From contig JAFWZR010000030.1 of NCBI GenBank assembly GCA_017522225.1, positions 1 to 64,000 of the forward strand: 64,000 nucleotides of DNA, written 5' to 3'. A model generated the notes under the pieces. It did not search any database. It worked only from the letters and a program-made list of their open reading frames with translations, and was not told the origin of the DNA. The position numbers and the translations under genes are program-made. Numbering within the stretch: position 1 is the stretch's first letter; each line of letters starts with the position of its first letter. The DNA is from Clostridia bacterium (GTDB taxonomy: Bacteria; Bacillota; Clostridia; Oscillospirales; Acutalibacteraceae). Below, piece by piece: positions 44,485 to 54,345 of this stretch.

Positions 44485-45435
44485 ATGGCAAAGATTATCG
44501 GACCCGCAATCCCCAATATTCCCTGGCAGGATAAGCCCGAGGGATACAGATATCCCGTATGGCGTTATGATGCTAATCCCGTTATCACAAGAGACAATCT
44601 TTACGGTGCAAACAGTATTTTTAACTCTGCAGTTGTACCCTACGGCGACGGCTTTGCAGGTGTTTTCCGTGTTGACAACATCAGCCGTGACCACACTCTC
44701 GTTGTCGGCTACAGTAAGGACGCAATCAACTGGGAGTTTGAGGAAAAGGTTATCTTCCGCGGATACGACCCGAGACTTTGCGAAATCGAGGGTAAATACT
44801 ACCTCTCGTGGGTTAACCTTACACCGCATGGCACAACAATCGGTATTGCTTACACAACTGACTTCAAGGAGTGGACACAGCTTGAGGATGCGTGTTACCC
44901 CGTTGCAAGAAACGGTGTGCTTTTCCCAAGAAAGGTCAACGATGAATTCCTTCTGCTTATCCGTCCGTGCGACAGAGGTCACACGCCCTATGGCGACATT
45001 TACTTAAGTCACAGTAAGGACCTTACATACTGGGGCAAGCACAGATTTGTGATGTCTCCCGTCAAGAACTGGGAAATGACAAAGGTCGGTGCAGGTCCTA
45101 CTCCCATCGAGCTTGAAGACGGTTGGCTTATGTTCTACCACGGTGTGCTTACAAGCTGTAACGGCTTCACCTATGCTATGGGTGCCGCAATCCTTGACAA
45201 GGACAAGCCGTGGAAGGTGCTTCACAGAGCAGACTGCTTCCTTCTTGCACCGCACGAGCTTTACGAATTTGTCGGTGATGTGCCGAATGTTGTGTTCCCC
45301 TGCGCTGCACTTGCAGACAGCGAAAGCGGAAAAATTGCAATTTATTACGGTGCAGCTGACACAAGTGTTGCCCTTGCATTTACAACCGTTGACGAGGTTG
45401 TAGCGTTTATCAAAGAACACGACCTTAACAAGTGA
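44485..45435 (+). CDS. GH130 beta-mannoside phosphorylase-like enzyme
   Basis: 316 residues, cytoplasmic five-bladed propeller. GH130 enzymes split beta-mannosidic bonds with phosphate, giving mannose-1-phosphate. Signature segments are WRYDANPVITRDNLYGANSI, FNSAVVPYGDGFAGVFRVDN, GYDPRLCEIEGKYYLSWVN and VGAGPTPIELEDGWLMFYHG. Ruminococcus albus has two such enzymes that act on mannobionate/mannan oligosaccharides. The exact substrate (mannosyl-glucose or mannobiose) cannot be read. It is followed by a small gene 1 base after its stop. Confidence 0.9.
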   Translation: MAKIIGPAIPNIPWQDKPEGYRYPVWRYDANPVITRDNLYGANSIFNSAVVPYGDGFAGVFRVDNISRDHTLVVGYSKDAINWEFEEKVIFRGYDPRLCEIEGKYYLSWVNLTPHGTTIGIAYTTDFKEWTQLEDACYPVARNGVLFPRKVNDEFLLLIRPCDRGHTPYGDIYLSHSKDLTYWGKHRFVMSPVKNWEMTKVGAGPTPIELEDGWLMFYHGVLTSCNGFTYAMGAAILDKDKPWKVLHRADCFLLAPHELYEFVGDVPNVVFPCAALADSESGKIAIYYGAADTSVALAFTTVDEVVAFIKEHDLNK

Positions 45436-45436
45436 G

Positions 45437-45751
45437 GTGACCCTCATAGATACGATATATATTGTTCTGCTTCTGGCAATTGCAAGCTGCTGGAGCTCCG
45501 TTTTTTACATCAGATTTACAACATACAAAAGAAGCAAACGCAAGCGTAAAGGAGAGAAAAGAAAAATGCCGACAGAAATGCTTAAAGAATTCCTCAATAA
45601 GGACTGTGTTATAACTCTTTTTAACGAAATTGTAGGCATCCAGGGCAAAATTGTTGCCATTGAAGAAAACTGGATAAAGGTTGAAGAAAAAAAGAAAACA
45701 CGGATTATCAACGGAGATATGATAAGAGACATTTCGATTTCCAAGAAATAA
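45437..45751 (+). CDS. Small membrane-anchored protein of unknown function
   Basis: The frame is open from the GTG at 45437 to 45751 (104 codons). It holds one membrane helix (IYIVLLLAIASCWSSVFYIR), a very basic stretch (KRSKRKRKGEKRK) and a small C-terminal domain (MLKEFLNKDCVITLFNEIVG, NWIKVEEKKKT, RDISISKK). The start is uncertain. The GTG has no good ribosome site, while GAGGTGA overlaps the preceding stop and is best spaced for an AUA codon near 45446. An internal ATG at 45566 with GGAGAG upstream would give only the 61-residue C-terminal domain, which could be the main product. Confidence 0.6.
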   Translation: MTLIDTIYIVLLLAIASCWSSVFYIRFTTYKRSKRKRKGEKRKMPTEMLKEFLNKDCVITLFNEIVGIQGKIVAIEENWIKVEEKKKTRIINGDMIRDISISKK

Positions 45752-45760
45752 ACAAAAATT

Positions 45761-45787
45761 AACGGTGGCGGATTTTCCGTCACCGTT
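45761..45787. terminator. Bidirectional terminator between convergent genes
   Basis: AACGGTG (45761-45767) pairs with CACCGTT (45781-45787), with inner CGGA/TCCG; followed by TTGTTTT. Confidence 0.82.
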
Positions 45788-45792
45788 TTGTT

Positions 45793-47298
45793 TTATACTT
45801 CAGCCAAAGCCTTGTAAGTATCCTTAAGGTCTGAATAAAGCTTTTTATAGATTTTGTGATAATTCATATACTGTGCTGTCTTTTCGCTGTCGGGGGTTGA
45901 TGCTCCGTCATTGTAACGCACCATCACTTCGCAAGCCTCTTCAACACTCGGATAAAGACCTGCACCTACTGCCGCCAATACCGCAACACCTAAGGCAGGA
46001 CCTTCGCTCGACTGAGCCGTTCTGACAGGAACTGCAAAAATATCGCAGAGCATCTGTCTCCAGAATTCACTCTTGCCTCCGCCACCGCAGACGAGCATCT
46101 CCTTCGGGGTGATGTTCATTGAATTGAGCACGCAGATGCAATCGTAAAGTGAATAGCTGACACCCTCAAGCACGGCACGGATAAAATGTCTCTTTGTGTG
46201 CATTGCGGAAATGCCGAAGAACACACCGCGGCAATCAGGGTCAAGGTGAGGTGTTCTTTCGCCCATAAGATACGGAAGATAGATAAGTCTGTCACAGCCT
46301 ACGGGAATCTTATCTGCCTCAGCTGTCATAGAGTCATAGGTTGCTTCCTGTCCGCAGAACTCGCGTCTGAACCACTGTAAAGAAAGTCCCGCACCCTGAG
46401 TAACACCCATAACGTGCCATTTACCCGGCACCGCACAGCAGAAGGTATGCACTCTGCCGTCCTTATCAATAACAGGAGAATCCGTATGTGCAAAAACAAC
46501 GCCCGATGTGCCTATTGTGGTAAACGCCTTGCCCTCATAGACAACACCCATTCCGACTGCAGCCGCAGCATTGTCACCCGCTCCGCCTACAACAAGAGTA
46601 GACTCGGGAAGGCCTGTCTTTTCTGCAGTTTCTTTATTGATTCTGCCCGTAACCTCGGGGGATTCGTATACCTTCGGAAGATATTCCTCCTTAATGGAAA
46701 GAGCATCAATCATAACCTGTGACCAGCATCTGTTCGGCACATCGAGGATCTGCATTCCCGATGCATCGGAAACCTCTGTCGCAAAGTCGCCCGTGAGTCT
46801 GAAGCGAAGATAATCCTTCGGCAGAAGGATGTGTCTGCACTTTTCAAAAATCTCAGGCTCGTTGTTCTTCACCCAAAGAATTTTTGAGGCGGTAAAGCCT
46901 GTAAGTGCAGGGTTTGCCGTTATTTCAATCAGTTTTTCGCGTGTGAGCTTTTCAGTGAGCTCCTCACATTCCTTGCCTGTTCTCTGGTCACACCAGATGA
47001 TTGACGGACGAAGCACCTCGCAGTTTTCGTCAAGCATAACAAGGCCGTGCATCTGACCTGAAATACCGAGAGAAACAATATCCTCTTTTTTAACACCGCT
47101 GTTTTTCACAACGTCTGCAATGGTTTCAATTCCTGCATTATACCAATCGGCAGGGTCCTGTTGAGCCCAACCGTTTTTGGGCTGATAGAGCGGATATTCA
47201 CGGCTTGACGAACAGACTGCATTACCCTTTTCATCAAAAAGCACCGTCTTTGTGGCAGATGTGCCGAGGTCAATTCCCAAAACATATTTCATAATCAT
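45793..47298 (-). CDS. xylB: Xylulokinase
   Basis: 501 residues, FGGY sugar-kinase family. Phosphorylates D-xylulose with ATP to xylulose-5-phosphate. The N-terminal phosphate loop is [32 protein letters not shown] and WCDQRT are xylulokinase-like, and the C-terminal [18 protein letters not shown] is the adenosine-binding region. Starts at ATG 47298, overlapping the xylA stop by 4 bases (ATGA); a second ATG lies at 47292. Third gene of the GH3-xylA-xylB unit. Confidence 0.95.
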   Translation of the reverse strand: MIMKYVLGIDLGTSATKTVLFDEKGNAVCSSSREYPLYQPKNGWAQQDPADWYNAGIETIADVVKNSGVKKEDIVSLGISGQMHGLVMLDENCEVLRPSIIWCDQRTGKECEELTEKLTREKLIEITANPALTGFTASKILWVKNNEPEIFEKCRHILLPKDYLRFRLTGDFATEVSDASGMQILDVPNRCWSQVMIDALSIKEEYLPKVYESPEVTGRINKETAEKTGLPESTLVVGGAGDNAAAAVGMGVVYEGKAFTTIGTSGVVFAHTDSPVIDKDGRVHTFCCAVPGKWHVMGVTQGAGLSLQWFRREFCGQEATYDSMTAEADKIPVGCDRLIYLPYLMGERTPHLDPDCRGVFFGISAMHTKRHFIRAVLEGVSYSLYDCICVLNSMNITPKEMLVCGGGGKSEFWRQMLCDIFAVPVRTAQSSEGPALGVAVLAAVGAGLYPSVEEACEVMVRYNDGASTPDSEKTAQYMNYHKIYKKLYSDLKDTYKALAEV

Positions 47299-48611
47299 TC
47301 ACCAAAGAAAATCTGATTTATAACACCCTCAAGGTATTCCTGTCTGCCCGAGCCGGGATCTGCACAGGTGCCGAGCTTTGCAGCATTCTCTGCAAGAGAC
47401 TCAAGTGTTGCTGTACCGTCAAGGATTGTCTTGCCGATACCCTCGTTGAAGGATGAATATTTCTTTTCGATAAACTTGTCAATTCTGCCGTCCTCGATAA
47501 GCTTTGCAGCCTTTATAAGGCCGAGTGCAAAAGCATCCATACCGAGAATGAATGCGTGTACCATATCTTCCTTTGTGTTGCTCGGACGACGGTTTTTAGC
47601 GTCGAAGTTGAAGCCGCCGTTTTTCATTCCGCCTGCCTTGAGAACCTCGTACATACACATTGTAGTCTCGTAAACATCAAACGGGAATTCGTCAGTATCC
47701 CAGCCGAGGAGATAGTCACCCTGGTTGGCATCAATTGAGCCGAGCATACCGTTGATTGCGGAAATGCGAAGCTCGTGCTGGAAGGTATGACCCGCAAGTG
47801 TTGCGTGGTTTGCCTCGATGTTCATCTTGAAGTCCTTATCAAGACCGTACTGACGAAGGAATCCGATTGCTGTTGCAGCGTCAAAATCGTACTGATGCTT
47901 CATCGGCTCTTTCGGCTTCGGCTCGATGAAGAAATCACCTGTGAAGCCGATCTTGCGACCGTAATCAACTGCAAGGTGCATAAGGCGTGCAATGTTTTCC
48001 TGCTCGAACTTAACATCTGTGTTAAGAAGTGACTCGTAGCCCTCACGGCCGCCCCAGAAAACATAACCCTTACCGCCGAGCTTCACTGTAAGCTCAAGCG
48101 CTTTTTTAATCTGTGCTGCAGCAAAGCAATAAACATCTGCACTGTTTGTACTGCCTGCACCGTTCATAAAACGGGGGTTTGAGAACATATTTGCAGTACC
48201 CCAGAGACATCTGATGCCCGTTTGATGCATTTTCACAAGAATATAATCTGTGATTTCGTCAAGTCTGCGGTTTGTTTCGTTGATGTCCTCTGCTTCGGGA
48301 ACGAGATCAACATCGTGGAAGCAGAAATACTCAACACCGAGCTTCTGCATAAACTCAAAGCCTGCATCAACCTTTGACTTTGCGTGCTCCATTGTCGCCT
48401 CTGCCGCACCGAAGGACTTATCAGCCGTGCCTCTGCCGAACATATCAACACCGTTAGCACCGAGATTGTGCCACCATGCCATTGCAAAGGGAAGATGCTC
48501 CTTCATCGGCTTGCCGAGGATTACACGGTCAGCATCATAGAACTTGAATGCAAAGGGATTGTCACTCTTTGCACCCTCAAATTTTACCTTGTCAATAAAA
48601 TCAAAATACAT
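47295..48611 (-). CDS. xylA: Xylose isomerase
   Basis: 438 residues, the length of the class II clostridial enzymes. Converts D-xylose to D-xylulose. The catalytic histidine region [38 protein letters not shown] and the metal-binding [15 protein letters not shown] are present. An AAGGAG site precedes the ATG at 48611. It lies 34 bases after the GH3 gene and overlaps xylB. Confidence 0.97.
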   Translation of the reverse strand: MYFDFIDKVKFEGAKSDNPFAFKFYDADRVILGKPMKEHLPFAMAWWHNLGANGVDMFGRGTADKSFGAAEATMEHAKSKVDAGFEFMQKLGVEYFCFHDVDLVPEAEDINETNRRLDEITDYILVKMHQTGIRCLWGTANMFSNPRFMNGAGSTNSADVYCFAAAQIKKALELTVKLGGKGYVFWGGREGYESLLNTDVKFEQENIARLMHLAVDYGRKIGFTGDFFIEPKPKEPMKHQYDFDAATAIGFLRQYGLDKDFKMNIEANHATLAGHTFQHELRISAINGMLGSIDANQGDYLLGWDTDEFPFDVYETTMCMYEVLKAGGMKNGGFNFDAKNRRPSNTKEDMVHAFILGMDAFALGLIKAAKLIEDGRIDKFIEKKYSSFNEGIGKTILDGTATLESLAENAAKLGTCADPGSGRQEYLEGVINQIFFGE

Positions 48612-48645
48612 AACAACTACTCCTTTTTAACTGCTGAAAAAGCGT

Positions 48646-50898
48646 TCAGTTTATTGTAACAGTTTCCTTAAGTCTTATATCATTTGAAGCGGCACCGACC
48701 ATAATTTCAAAATCACCGTCTTCAACCACCCATTCGTATTCCTTGTTAAGAAGTCTGAATGCGTTGTATCCCAATTTAAATTCAACAGTCTTTGATTCGC
48801 CTGCTTTAAGCGAAATTCTCTCAAAACCCTGAAGAAGCCTGAGCGGTGTTACAACAGACGAAACAACATCGTTGACATAAAGCTGAACAACCTCGTCACC
48901 GTCAACATCACCGATGTTTTTAACAGTCACCTTAACCGTGAAATCTGTCTTGCCTGTCTTTTCAATAACGAGATTTGAATATTCAAACTCTGTGTAAGAA
49001 AGTCCGAATCCGAAGGGATAGCGCGCGCCTCTGCTGCCCTCAAACATATCCTCAAAGTAGTTCGGGAGAATTGAATAATAACACGGAATACGGTTGGAAT
49101 CCTGCGGGAAAGAAACAGGAAGTCGGCCTGCAGGATTGTTGTCACCAAGGAGTGTTTCAACAATTGCCTTTGCGCCGAATTCACCGCCGAACCACGAAAG
49201 AAGAATTGCGTTCGCAACCTTGCATTCCTCGTAAAGGTCAACGCTTCTGCCGTTTTCAAGCACGATAACAAGAGGTTTGCCCGTCTTTGCAAGTTCAAGG
49301 ATAAGCTCACGCTGTCTGCCTGCAAGTCGCAGATCAGAACGGTCGTGACCCTCACTGCTTGTGAAGGTATTGTCACCGCCGACAAAGATAATTACATCAC
49401 TGTTTTCGGCTGCAGCGATTGCTTCCTCAAAGTTCGCGTTCTCGTCCTCGTCATAAACGTCAACAAGGTGGAACTGTCCGTCCTCTTCTGTGATAGCCTG
49501 AATTCCCTTGGGGATTCCGCAGCCTGAAGCCTGCGTGATTTCATAGTCCTCGCCGAGTGCTTCTTTAAGTTCATCGTAAACACTCTTGAGTTCATATCCG
49601 TACGGTGTGGAAGAATAACCGCCGACACGCTGTCTTGCCGACGACGGGCCGACAAGTGCGATTTTTTTGTATTTTTTACCGAGGGGAAGTATGCCGTCGT
49701 TTTCGATAAGAGTCATACCCTGTCTTGCACCTTCAAGACCGATAGCCTTATGCTCGTCACAACGGATAACAGACTTGTATTTTTCTTCATCTGTGAACGG
49801 ATTTTCAAAAAGACCGAGTATAAACTTGAGACGAAGCACGCTGTATACAGCCTCATCAAGACGTTCCTGTGAGATGTTGCCGCTTTTAACGTGGTCAATA
49901 ATTGTTTTCTGGCGGAACTCGTGGGGATATGAGCAGCAGCCCTGAACATCCATTCCTGCGTTGATAACGTCACGAATTGCATCAACGTGATTTGCGGCTG
50001 TACGGTGAGCCTCTACAAGACGCTCAATTGCACCCCAGTCAGCACGGACATAACCTTTCATACCGTATCTTCCACGCAGAATATCATAAAGATAATATCT
50101 TGAGCTTATTACAACCTCGGAGTCGATTGCGTTGTAACAAGCCATTACATTGTTTGCACCTGCTTCGGTGATTGCCTTTTCAAAAACGGGAAGATAGCAC
50201 TGCTCCACCTCGCGCTTACCTGCCCTTGCCTGTGCACAGTTTATACCGTTTTCTGCAATACCGTGAACGCAGTAATGCTTCGGCTCGGTAAGGACTGCAT
50301 CATCACGCCTGAAATCACCGTTGCGCTGTTCACCCGTGATAATCTGATAACCCATTTCCGAGCAGAGATATGTATCTTCACCAAAAGTTTCCTCAACTCT
50401 GCCCCAACGCGGCTCACGTGCAACATCGAGGTTCGGAGCAAGGATTTCGTGCATACCGAGAGAACGTGTTTCCGCAGCAATTGCCTTACCCGTGCGATGA
50501 ACAAGGTCGCGGTTAAAGGATGCCGCAAGGCAAAGCGGAACAGGAAAAATCATAGCACCCGGCCAGCTTATGCCGTGCAGAGCCTCGCCCGTGAAAATAC
50601 ACGGAATACCGAAACGGCTCTTCGACATAATATATTTCTGATATTTGTTAAAAACCGCCGGAACGGAATACGCGTCGTGCATAAAGCCGATGCCGTTGTT
50701 ACCGAGCACCTTGTCGAGATTTTCGTAATCGGGCTCTGCGTTGTCGTCAAGCGAGCAATTATGTATTTTATGAGGAATCGTTGTAAACTCGACACCTCTG
50801 AGAATATCAATCTGTGCAACTTTTTCCGCAAGAGTCATTCGTGAAAGCAGGTCCTCTGCCCTCTCTTCGGGAGAAAGTAACGCGTCCAAATATTTCAT
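48646..50898 (-). CDS. GH3 family beta-glycosidase, probable beta-xylosidase or beta-glucosidase
   Basis: About 750 residues, no signal peptide. The N-terminal barrel has LAPNLDVAREPRWGRVEETF, EPKHYCVHG and the nucleophile aspartate in GYVRADWGAI. The second domain has TSSEGHDRSDL (candidate acid/base glutamate), and a fibronectin-III-like domain (VTVKNIGDVDGDEVVQLYV) closes it. It hydrolyses non-reducing-end beta-linked sugars from short oligosaccharides inside the cell. Being first in a transcript with xylA and xylB, beta-xylosidase activity is the best inference. I prefer the ATG at 50898, 7 bases after GGAGG; another lies at 50901. Confidence 0.92.
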   Translation of the reverse strand: MKYLDALLSPEERAEDLLSRMTLAEKVAQIDILRGVEFTTIPHKIHNCSLDDNAEPDYENLDKVLGNNGIGFMHDAYSVPAVFNKYQKYIMSKSRFGIPCIFTGEALHGISWPGAMIFPVPLCLAASFNRDLVHRTGKAIAAETRSLGMHEILAPNLDVAREPRWGRVEETFGEDTYLCSEMGYQIITGEQRNGDFRRDDAVLTEPKHYCVHGIAENGINCAQARAGKREVEQCYLPVFEKAITEAGANNVMACYNAIDSEVVISSRYYLYDILRGRYGMKGYVRADWGAIERLVEAHRTAANHVDAIRDVINAGMDVQGCCSYPHEFRQKTIIDHVKSGNISQERLDEAVYSVLRLKFILGLFENPFTDEEKYKSVIRCDEHKAIGLEGARQGMTLIENDGILPLGKKYKKIALVGPSSARQRVGGYSSTPYGYELKSVYDELKEALGEDYEITQASGCGIPKGIQAITEEDGQFHLVDVYDEDENANFEEAIAAAENSDVIIFVGGDNTFTSSEGHDRSDLRLAGRQRELILELAKTGKPLVIVLENGRSVDLYEECKVANAILLSWFGGEFGAKAIVETLLGDNNPAGRLPVSFPQDSNRIPCYYSILPNYFEDMFEGSRGARYPFGFGLSYTEFEYSNLVIEKTGKTDFTVKVTVKNIGDVDGDEVVQLYVNDVVSSVVTPLRLLQGFERISLKAGESKTVEFKLGYNAFRLLNKEYEWVVEDGDFEIMVGAASNDIRLKETVTIN

Positions 50899-50926
50899 CA
50901 TATCACCTCCGTAAGTATATAGAAAA

Positions 50927-50955
50927 ATTATAGCATTCTGCTAAATCTAAGTCAA
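50927..50955 (-). promoter_or_regulatory. Promoter of the GH3-xylA-xylB unit
   Basis: Minus-strand TTGACT (50950-50955) and TATAAT (50927-50932), 17-base spacer. No obvious XylR-type operator was seen. Confidence 0.87.
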
Positions 50956-50963
50956 CAACAGCA

Positions 50964-50997
50964 CAAAAAAAACGCTCCGATTGTTAATCGGAGCGTT
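50964..50997 (-). terminator. Terminator after the GH2 gene
   Basis: AACGCTCCGATT (50971-50982) pairs with AATCGGAGCGTT (50986-50997); on the minus strand it is followed by a run of T (50964-50972). Confidence 0.95.
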
Positions 50998-51007
50998 TTT
51001 GAGTTTA

Positions 51008-53269
51008 TTACTTTTTCTTTACCTTATTAAGGATTGCGTTGATTTCGAGAATCTGCTCCTTTGTGAACTTACCGCCGCCAATCATTGAGAATACACGCTT
51101 AACGGTAAAGCCCGAAGCCATATCGTAAAGACCCTTGAGCATTGACTTGCTGACCTTTATTCCGCCGAGGTCAAAGCCTGCAACATCCTTTCTGCCCTCT
51201 CCCGATGACATTGCCTTCTTAACCTTAAGTGCAATCTTGACAGCAGCAATCTTACCGCCTGTTGTTGCAAGGATATCACCGATTGTATCGTTGATTGAGA
51301 AGCGTCCGTCAGGTGTGTTAATCTCAAACCAGTTGATAACCTGACCTTCCTCTTTCATAATATATGCTTCGTTAGGCGTATCCACCTTGCGGATTGTTCC
51401 GCTGTCTTCAAGATCACCTGCTTTGACAACAAGAGCTGTTTCGCCCTCGTTCTTGACATTAAAGTAGAAGAACGGATACTTGCCCTTTGTCTGCTTGCCA
51501 ACGCTGACACCGTTTGCAAAAAGCTCAACCTCGTCGCAGTTAGAGTAAACTGTTACCTTTGTAACATCCTCAACACGGTCGATGTAACGCTTGCCGCAGA
51601 GATGTACCATCGGCTTCTTTGAAAGCCATGCCTGATATGCGTAGAAGGAATCCTTCTTATACTTTCTGTCAAAGGTAACAAGACCCTTGTGATTCATACC
51701 GTTTTCGCCGCCCTCTGCACGGGCATCGGCAGCAAAGTCAAACATATTCCACACGTGAGTTGCCCAGAGATACGGTCTTTCGGCAATCTGCTTGATAAGC
51801 TCCTCGTGGTAGTATGCCTGGTACTCCTCGGTATAGTCACCCTGGACAGGGTTTGATGTATGCCAGTCGAGAGCCTCACAGCCGTATTCACTAAGACCGA
51901 TAGCCTTGTTCGGATACTTGCTGTGGAAATTATCGAACCAAGGACCGTTCATTTCTGTTGAACCGCCGTACCAGCCGAAATAGTGGTTGTAGGAAAGCAC
52001 GTCACTGATGTGTACATATTCAGAATCGATAGAACACATTGTAACAGATGCAATTGTTGTAAGACGTGTTTTGTCCATCTTATGACAGAGGTCGTTAAGG
52101 TCCTTGTGGTTTTTGATAAGGTGCGGATCGGTTGCACCTGCAATCGTAATCTCGTTGGAAAGACCCCAGACAACAATTGACGGATGGTTGTAGTTCTGCG
52201 ACACAAGCTCCTTCATCTGAGTAATTGTGTTGTCATAGCCGTTTGCCATATGTCTTGAGATGTAGGGAATTTCTGCCCAGAGAACAAGACCTGCCTCGTC
52301 GCAAAGGTCATAGAAAACCTGTGAGTGCTGATAGTGAGCAAGACGGATTGTATTTGCACCCATTTCAAGAATAAGCTCAATATCCTCCTTATGATGCTCG
52401 GGAAGAAGTGCATTACCGATATCAGGTCTGTCCTGATGGCGTGAAACACCGCGGAGAGGATACTCTCTGCCGTTGAGGATAAAGCCCTTTTCGGGATCAA
52501 TTTTGAATTCACGGCAGCCGAAGCGTGTTGAAATCTCGTCAACCTCTTCACCCTTATAGATAAGAGTTGCTTTTGCAGTATAGAGGTACGGGTCATCAAG
52601 ACCGTCCCAGAGATGAACGTTTTTGATTTCAAAATCTACATCGTCATCGTCGTCAATCTTTGAAGCTATAACCTCACCGTCTGCGATAATCTCATACTTG
52701 ATCTTGCAGTCATCATCGTCCTTGATGAAGGTCTTGATTTCGATTTCGGCATCCTTACCTTTGATTTCGGGAGTAACCATAATTCCGGGTGCTCCGTAAT
52801 AGTCAAGGTCAAAGTGCTTTTCAGCCACACCGATAACACTTACATCACGGTAGATACCGCCGTAGAATGTAAAGTCTGCATTCTGAGGATAAACTCTGTC
52901 GTTCGGGGAGTTATCAACAGCAACCGTGAGAAGGTTTTCGTCCTTGATATCGTCAATCTTAACGCGGAAGGTAGAATAACCGCCATCGTGCTTTGCTACA
53001 CTCTTGCCGTTCCAGAAAACCTCACAGGAGGAGTTTACACCGTCAAACTGAAGATATCTGACAGCACCCTCGGGGAGCTCGTCTGCCTTAAGAGTTTTTG
53101 CAAAATAGCAGGTGCCTCGGTAGTAGTCATTACCGCCGTCCTGACCGTCCTTGCCGTTCCATGTGTAAGGCAGGTCAAGCTGAGTCCAGTCAGCAGGATA
53201 AGATGCCGGTACGCTTTTTGCCTGAGAAGAAAAAGCCCAGCCCGCATTGATTTTTTTAATGCTTCTCAT
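51008..53269 (-). CDS. GH2 family beta-glycosidase with C-terminal extension
   Basis: 753 residues, no signal peptide. Sandwich, immunoglobulin-like and TIM-barrel domains of GH2: YRGTCYFAKTLKADELPEGA, FILNGREYPLRGVSRHQDRP, the acid/base glutamate in VVWGLSNEITIAG and the nucleophile in IGLSEYGCEALDWHTS. The linker near residues 185-215 holds two acidic runs (DDDDCK and DDDDDVDFE). After the GH2 domains, about the last 110 residues form a separate helical extension ending FTKEQILEINAILNKVKKK that I do not recognise. Beta-galactosidase is the default guess, but mannosidase or glucuronidase cannot be excluded. GGAGGAAG precedes the ATG. It lies 15 bases after a gene for a secreted protein. Confidence 0.9.
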   Translation of the reverse strand: MRSIKKINAGWAFSSQAKSVPASYPADWTQLDLPYTWNGKDGQDGGNDYYRGTCYFAKTLKADELPEGAVRYLQFDGVNSSCEVFWNGKSVAKHDGGYSTFRVKIDDIKDENLLTVAVDNSPNDRVYPQNADFTFYGGIYRDVSVIGVAEKHFDLDYYGAPGIMVTPEIKGKDAEIEIKTFIKDDDDCKIKYEIIADGEVIASKIDDDDDVDFEIKNVHLWDGLDDPYLYTAKATLIYKGEEVDEISTRFGCREFKIDPEKGFILNGREYPLRGVSRHQDRPDIGNALLPEHHKEDIELILEMGANTIRLAHYQHSQVFYDLCDEAGLVLWAEIPYISRHMANGYDNTITQMKELVSQNYNHPSIVVWGLSNEITIAGATDPHLIKNHKDLNDLCHKMDKTRLTTIASVTMCSIDSEYVHISDVLSYNHYFGWYGGSTEMNGPWFDNFHSKYPNKAIGLSEYGCEALDWHTSNPVQGDYTEEYQAYYHEELIKQIAERPYLWATHVWNMFDFAADARAEGGENGMNHKGLVTFDRKYKKDSFYAYQAWLSKKPMVHLCGKRYIDRVEDVTKVTVYSNCDEVELFANGVSVGKQTKGKYPFFYFNVKNEGETALVVKAGDLEDSGTIRKVDTPNEAYIMKEEGQVINWFEINTPDGRFSINDTIGDILATTGGKIAAVKIALKVKKAMSSGEGRKDVAGFDLGGIKVSKSMLKGLYDMASGFTVKRVFSMIGGGKFTKEQILEINAILNKVKKK

Positions 53270-53284
53270 AGTTCTTCCTCCAAT

Positions 53285-54253
53285 TTATTTTTTGATATAT
53301 GACACTAAATTAAAATCCTTTATTTCAACCGTACAATCGTAATTGCCGTGTATTTCAAAACCGATGTTTGTGCCTCCGATATAAAAATCCTCAGCAGACA
53401 CCTTTTCACCGAAAACATTATCATCGTTGGCTCTTTTAAGTGCTTTTATTATATGCGGCTTAAGGTCGATTTCAACCTCAGTCCACTCATCGGAAACAAA
53501 CGGCTTACCGTGTCTGAACAGTGATTCCGACTTTCTGCCGTAGGTATCCTTTGTTGAAAGACAATAAATCATATTTCCGCTGACCGTATCTGCCGCCCAG
53601 TTTGTATCGTTATATCCGCGGCTATCAAAAAGATCCGCTCCGAACCAGATAAAATTATGCCCGTCGGTATCCTTAAGATAAAAATAGGCAAGGTATTGTA
53701 CCGCATTTATTCCTTCGGTATTGGTTGTATCTTTGAAATCCGTCATACGGATTTTCAGTCTGAGAATTATCCTGTCAGCCGCACAGCTGTAAAAAGCCTT
53801 CTCTTCCGCAGGTAAAGCTGCATAATCACAAAGCGGTGACTGTTCGAGCAAAAGATGCGGCCACCATGCTTCTCCCGCTGCTTCTCCGCCATAAACAGCT
53901 GATGCATTCAGGCGCATCGATACACTTTTTTCTTCAGGATTGTATATGACAGTTTTTGTTGTTCCGTCCGTAATTTCGTACCTGTCACCTGCAACGCGTT
54001 CGTTCCACAGACAAGGACCCGAATTCCATTGAGCTATCATCCATTCAGGCTTTTCCTGATTATCTGTGTAATTAAAAGCACCCAGAGGTATTCCGACTCC
54101 GTCAACGGTTTCCTGCGACATAACCGTGAAACCGTTTTCAAATCCGCTGTCTTTTAAAAGCGTCTGAGCAGAATATCCGGGCAGCTGAATTCCGAGCAGA
54201 GAACTAATCGACAGCAGCAGCATAAAAATAAATGACGCTATTCTGTAAAACAT
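53285..54253 (-). CDS. Secreted protein of unknown function, carbohydrate-binding-like
   Basis: 322 residues with an N-terminal signal or anchor (FYRIASFIFMLLLSISSLLG). The mature part is rich in aromatic residues and beta strands (WMIAQWNSGPCLWNERVAGD, AYFYLKDTDGHNFIWFGADL, DEWTEVEIDLKPH), as in jelly-roll carbohydrate-binding or lyase-like folds, but no family motif is certain. It ends with IGGTNIGFEIHGNYDCTVEI, a pattern common in such sandwiches. It directly precedes the GH2 gene on the same strand, so it may act on or bind the same glycan outside the cell. Confidence 0.7.
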   Translation of the reverse strand: MFYRIASFIFMLLLSISSLLGIQLPGYSAQTLLKDSGFENGFTVMSQETVDGVGIPLGAFNYTDNQEKPEWMIAQWNSGPCLWNERVAGDRYEITDGTTKTVIYNPEEKSVSMRLNASAVYGGEAAGEAWWPHLLLEQSPLCDYAALPAEEKAFYSCAADRIILRLKIRMTDFKDTTNTEGINAVQYLAYFYLKDTDGHNFIWFGADLFDSRGYNDTNWAADTVSGNMIYCLSTKDTYGRKSESLFRHGKPFVSDEWTEVEIDLKPHIIKALKRANDDNVFGEKVSAEDFYIGGTNIGFEIHGNYDCTVEIKDFNLVSYIKK

Positions 54254-54295
54254 TACATCACCTTATATTATAATAACTGATTTTTGCTGAAAAAT

Positions 54296-54333
54296 CAATA
54301 AAAAACTGTGCCGACACAAGCCGACACAGTTTT
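54296..54333 (-). terminator. Terminator after lysC
   Basis: AAAACTGTG (54302-54310) pairs with CACAGTTTT (54325-54333); minus-strand tail TTTTTATTG. Part of the loop repeats CCGACACA. Confidence 0.75.
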
Positions 54334-54345
54334 GAAAGTCACAGA

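Noticed and set aside
44383-44982. 199-codon open frame on the minus strand
   Set aside because: It is antisense to the GH130 gene and its promoter; no ribosome site or recognisable protein.
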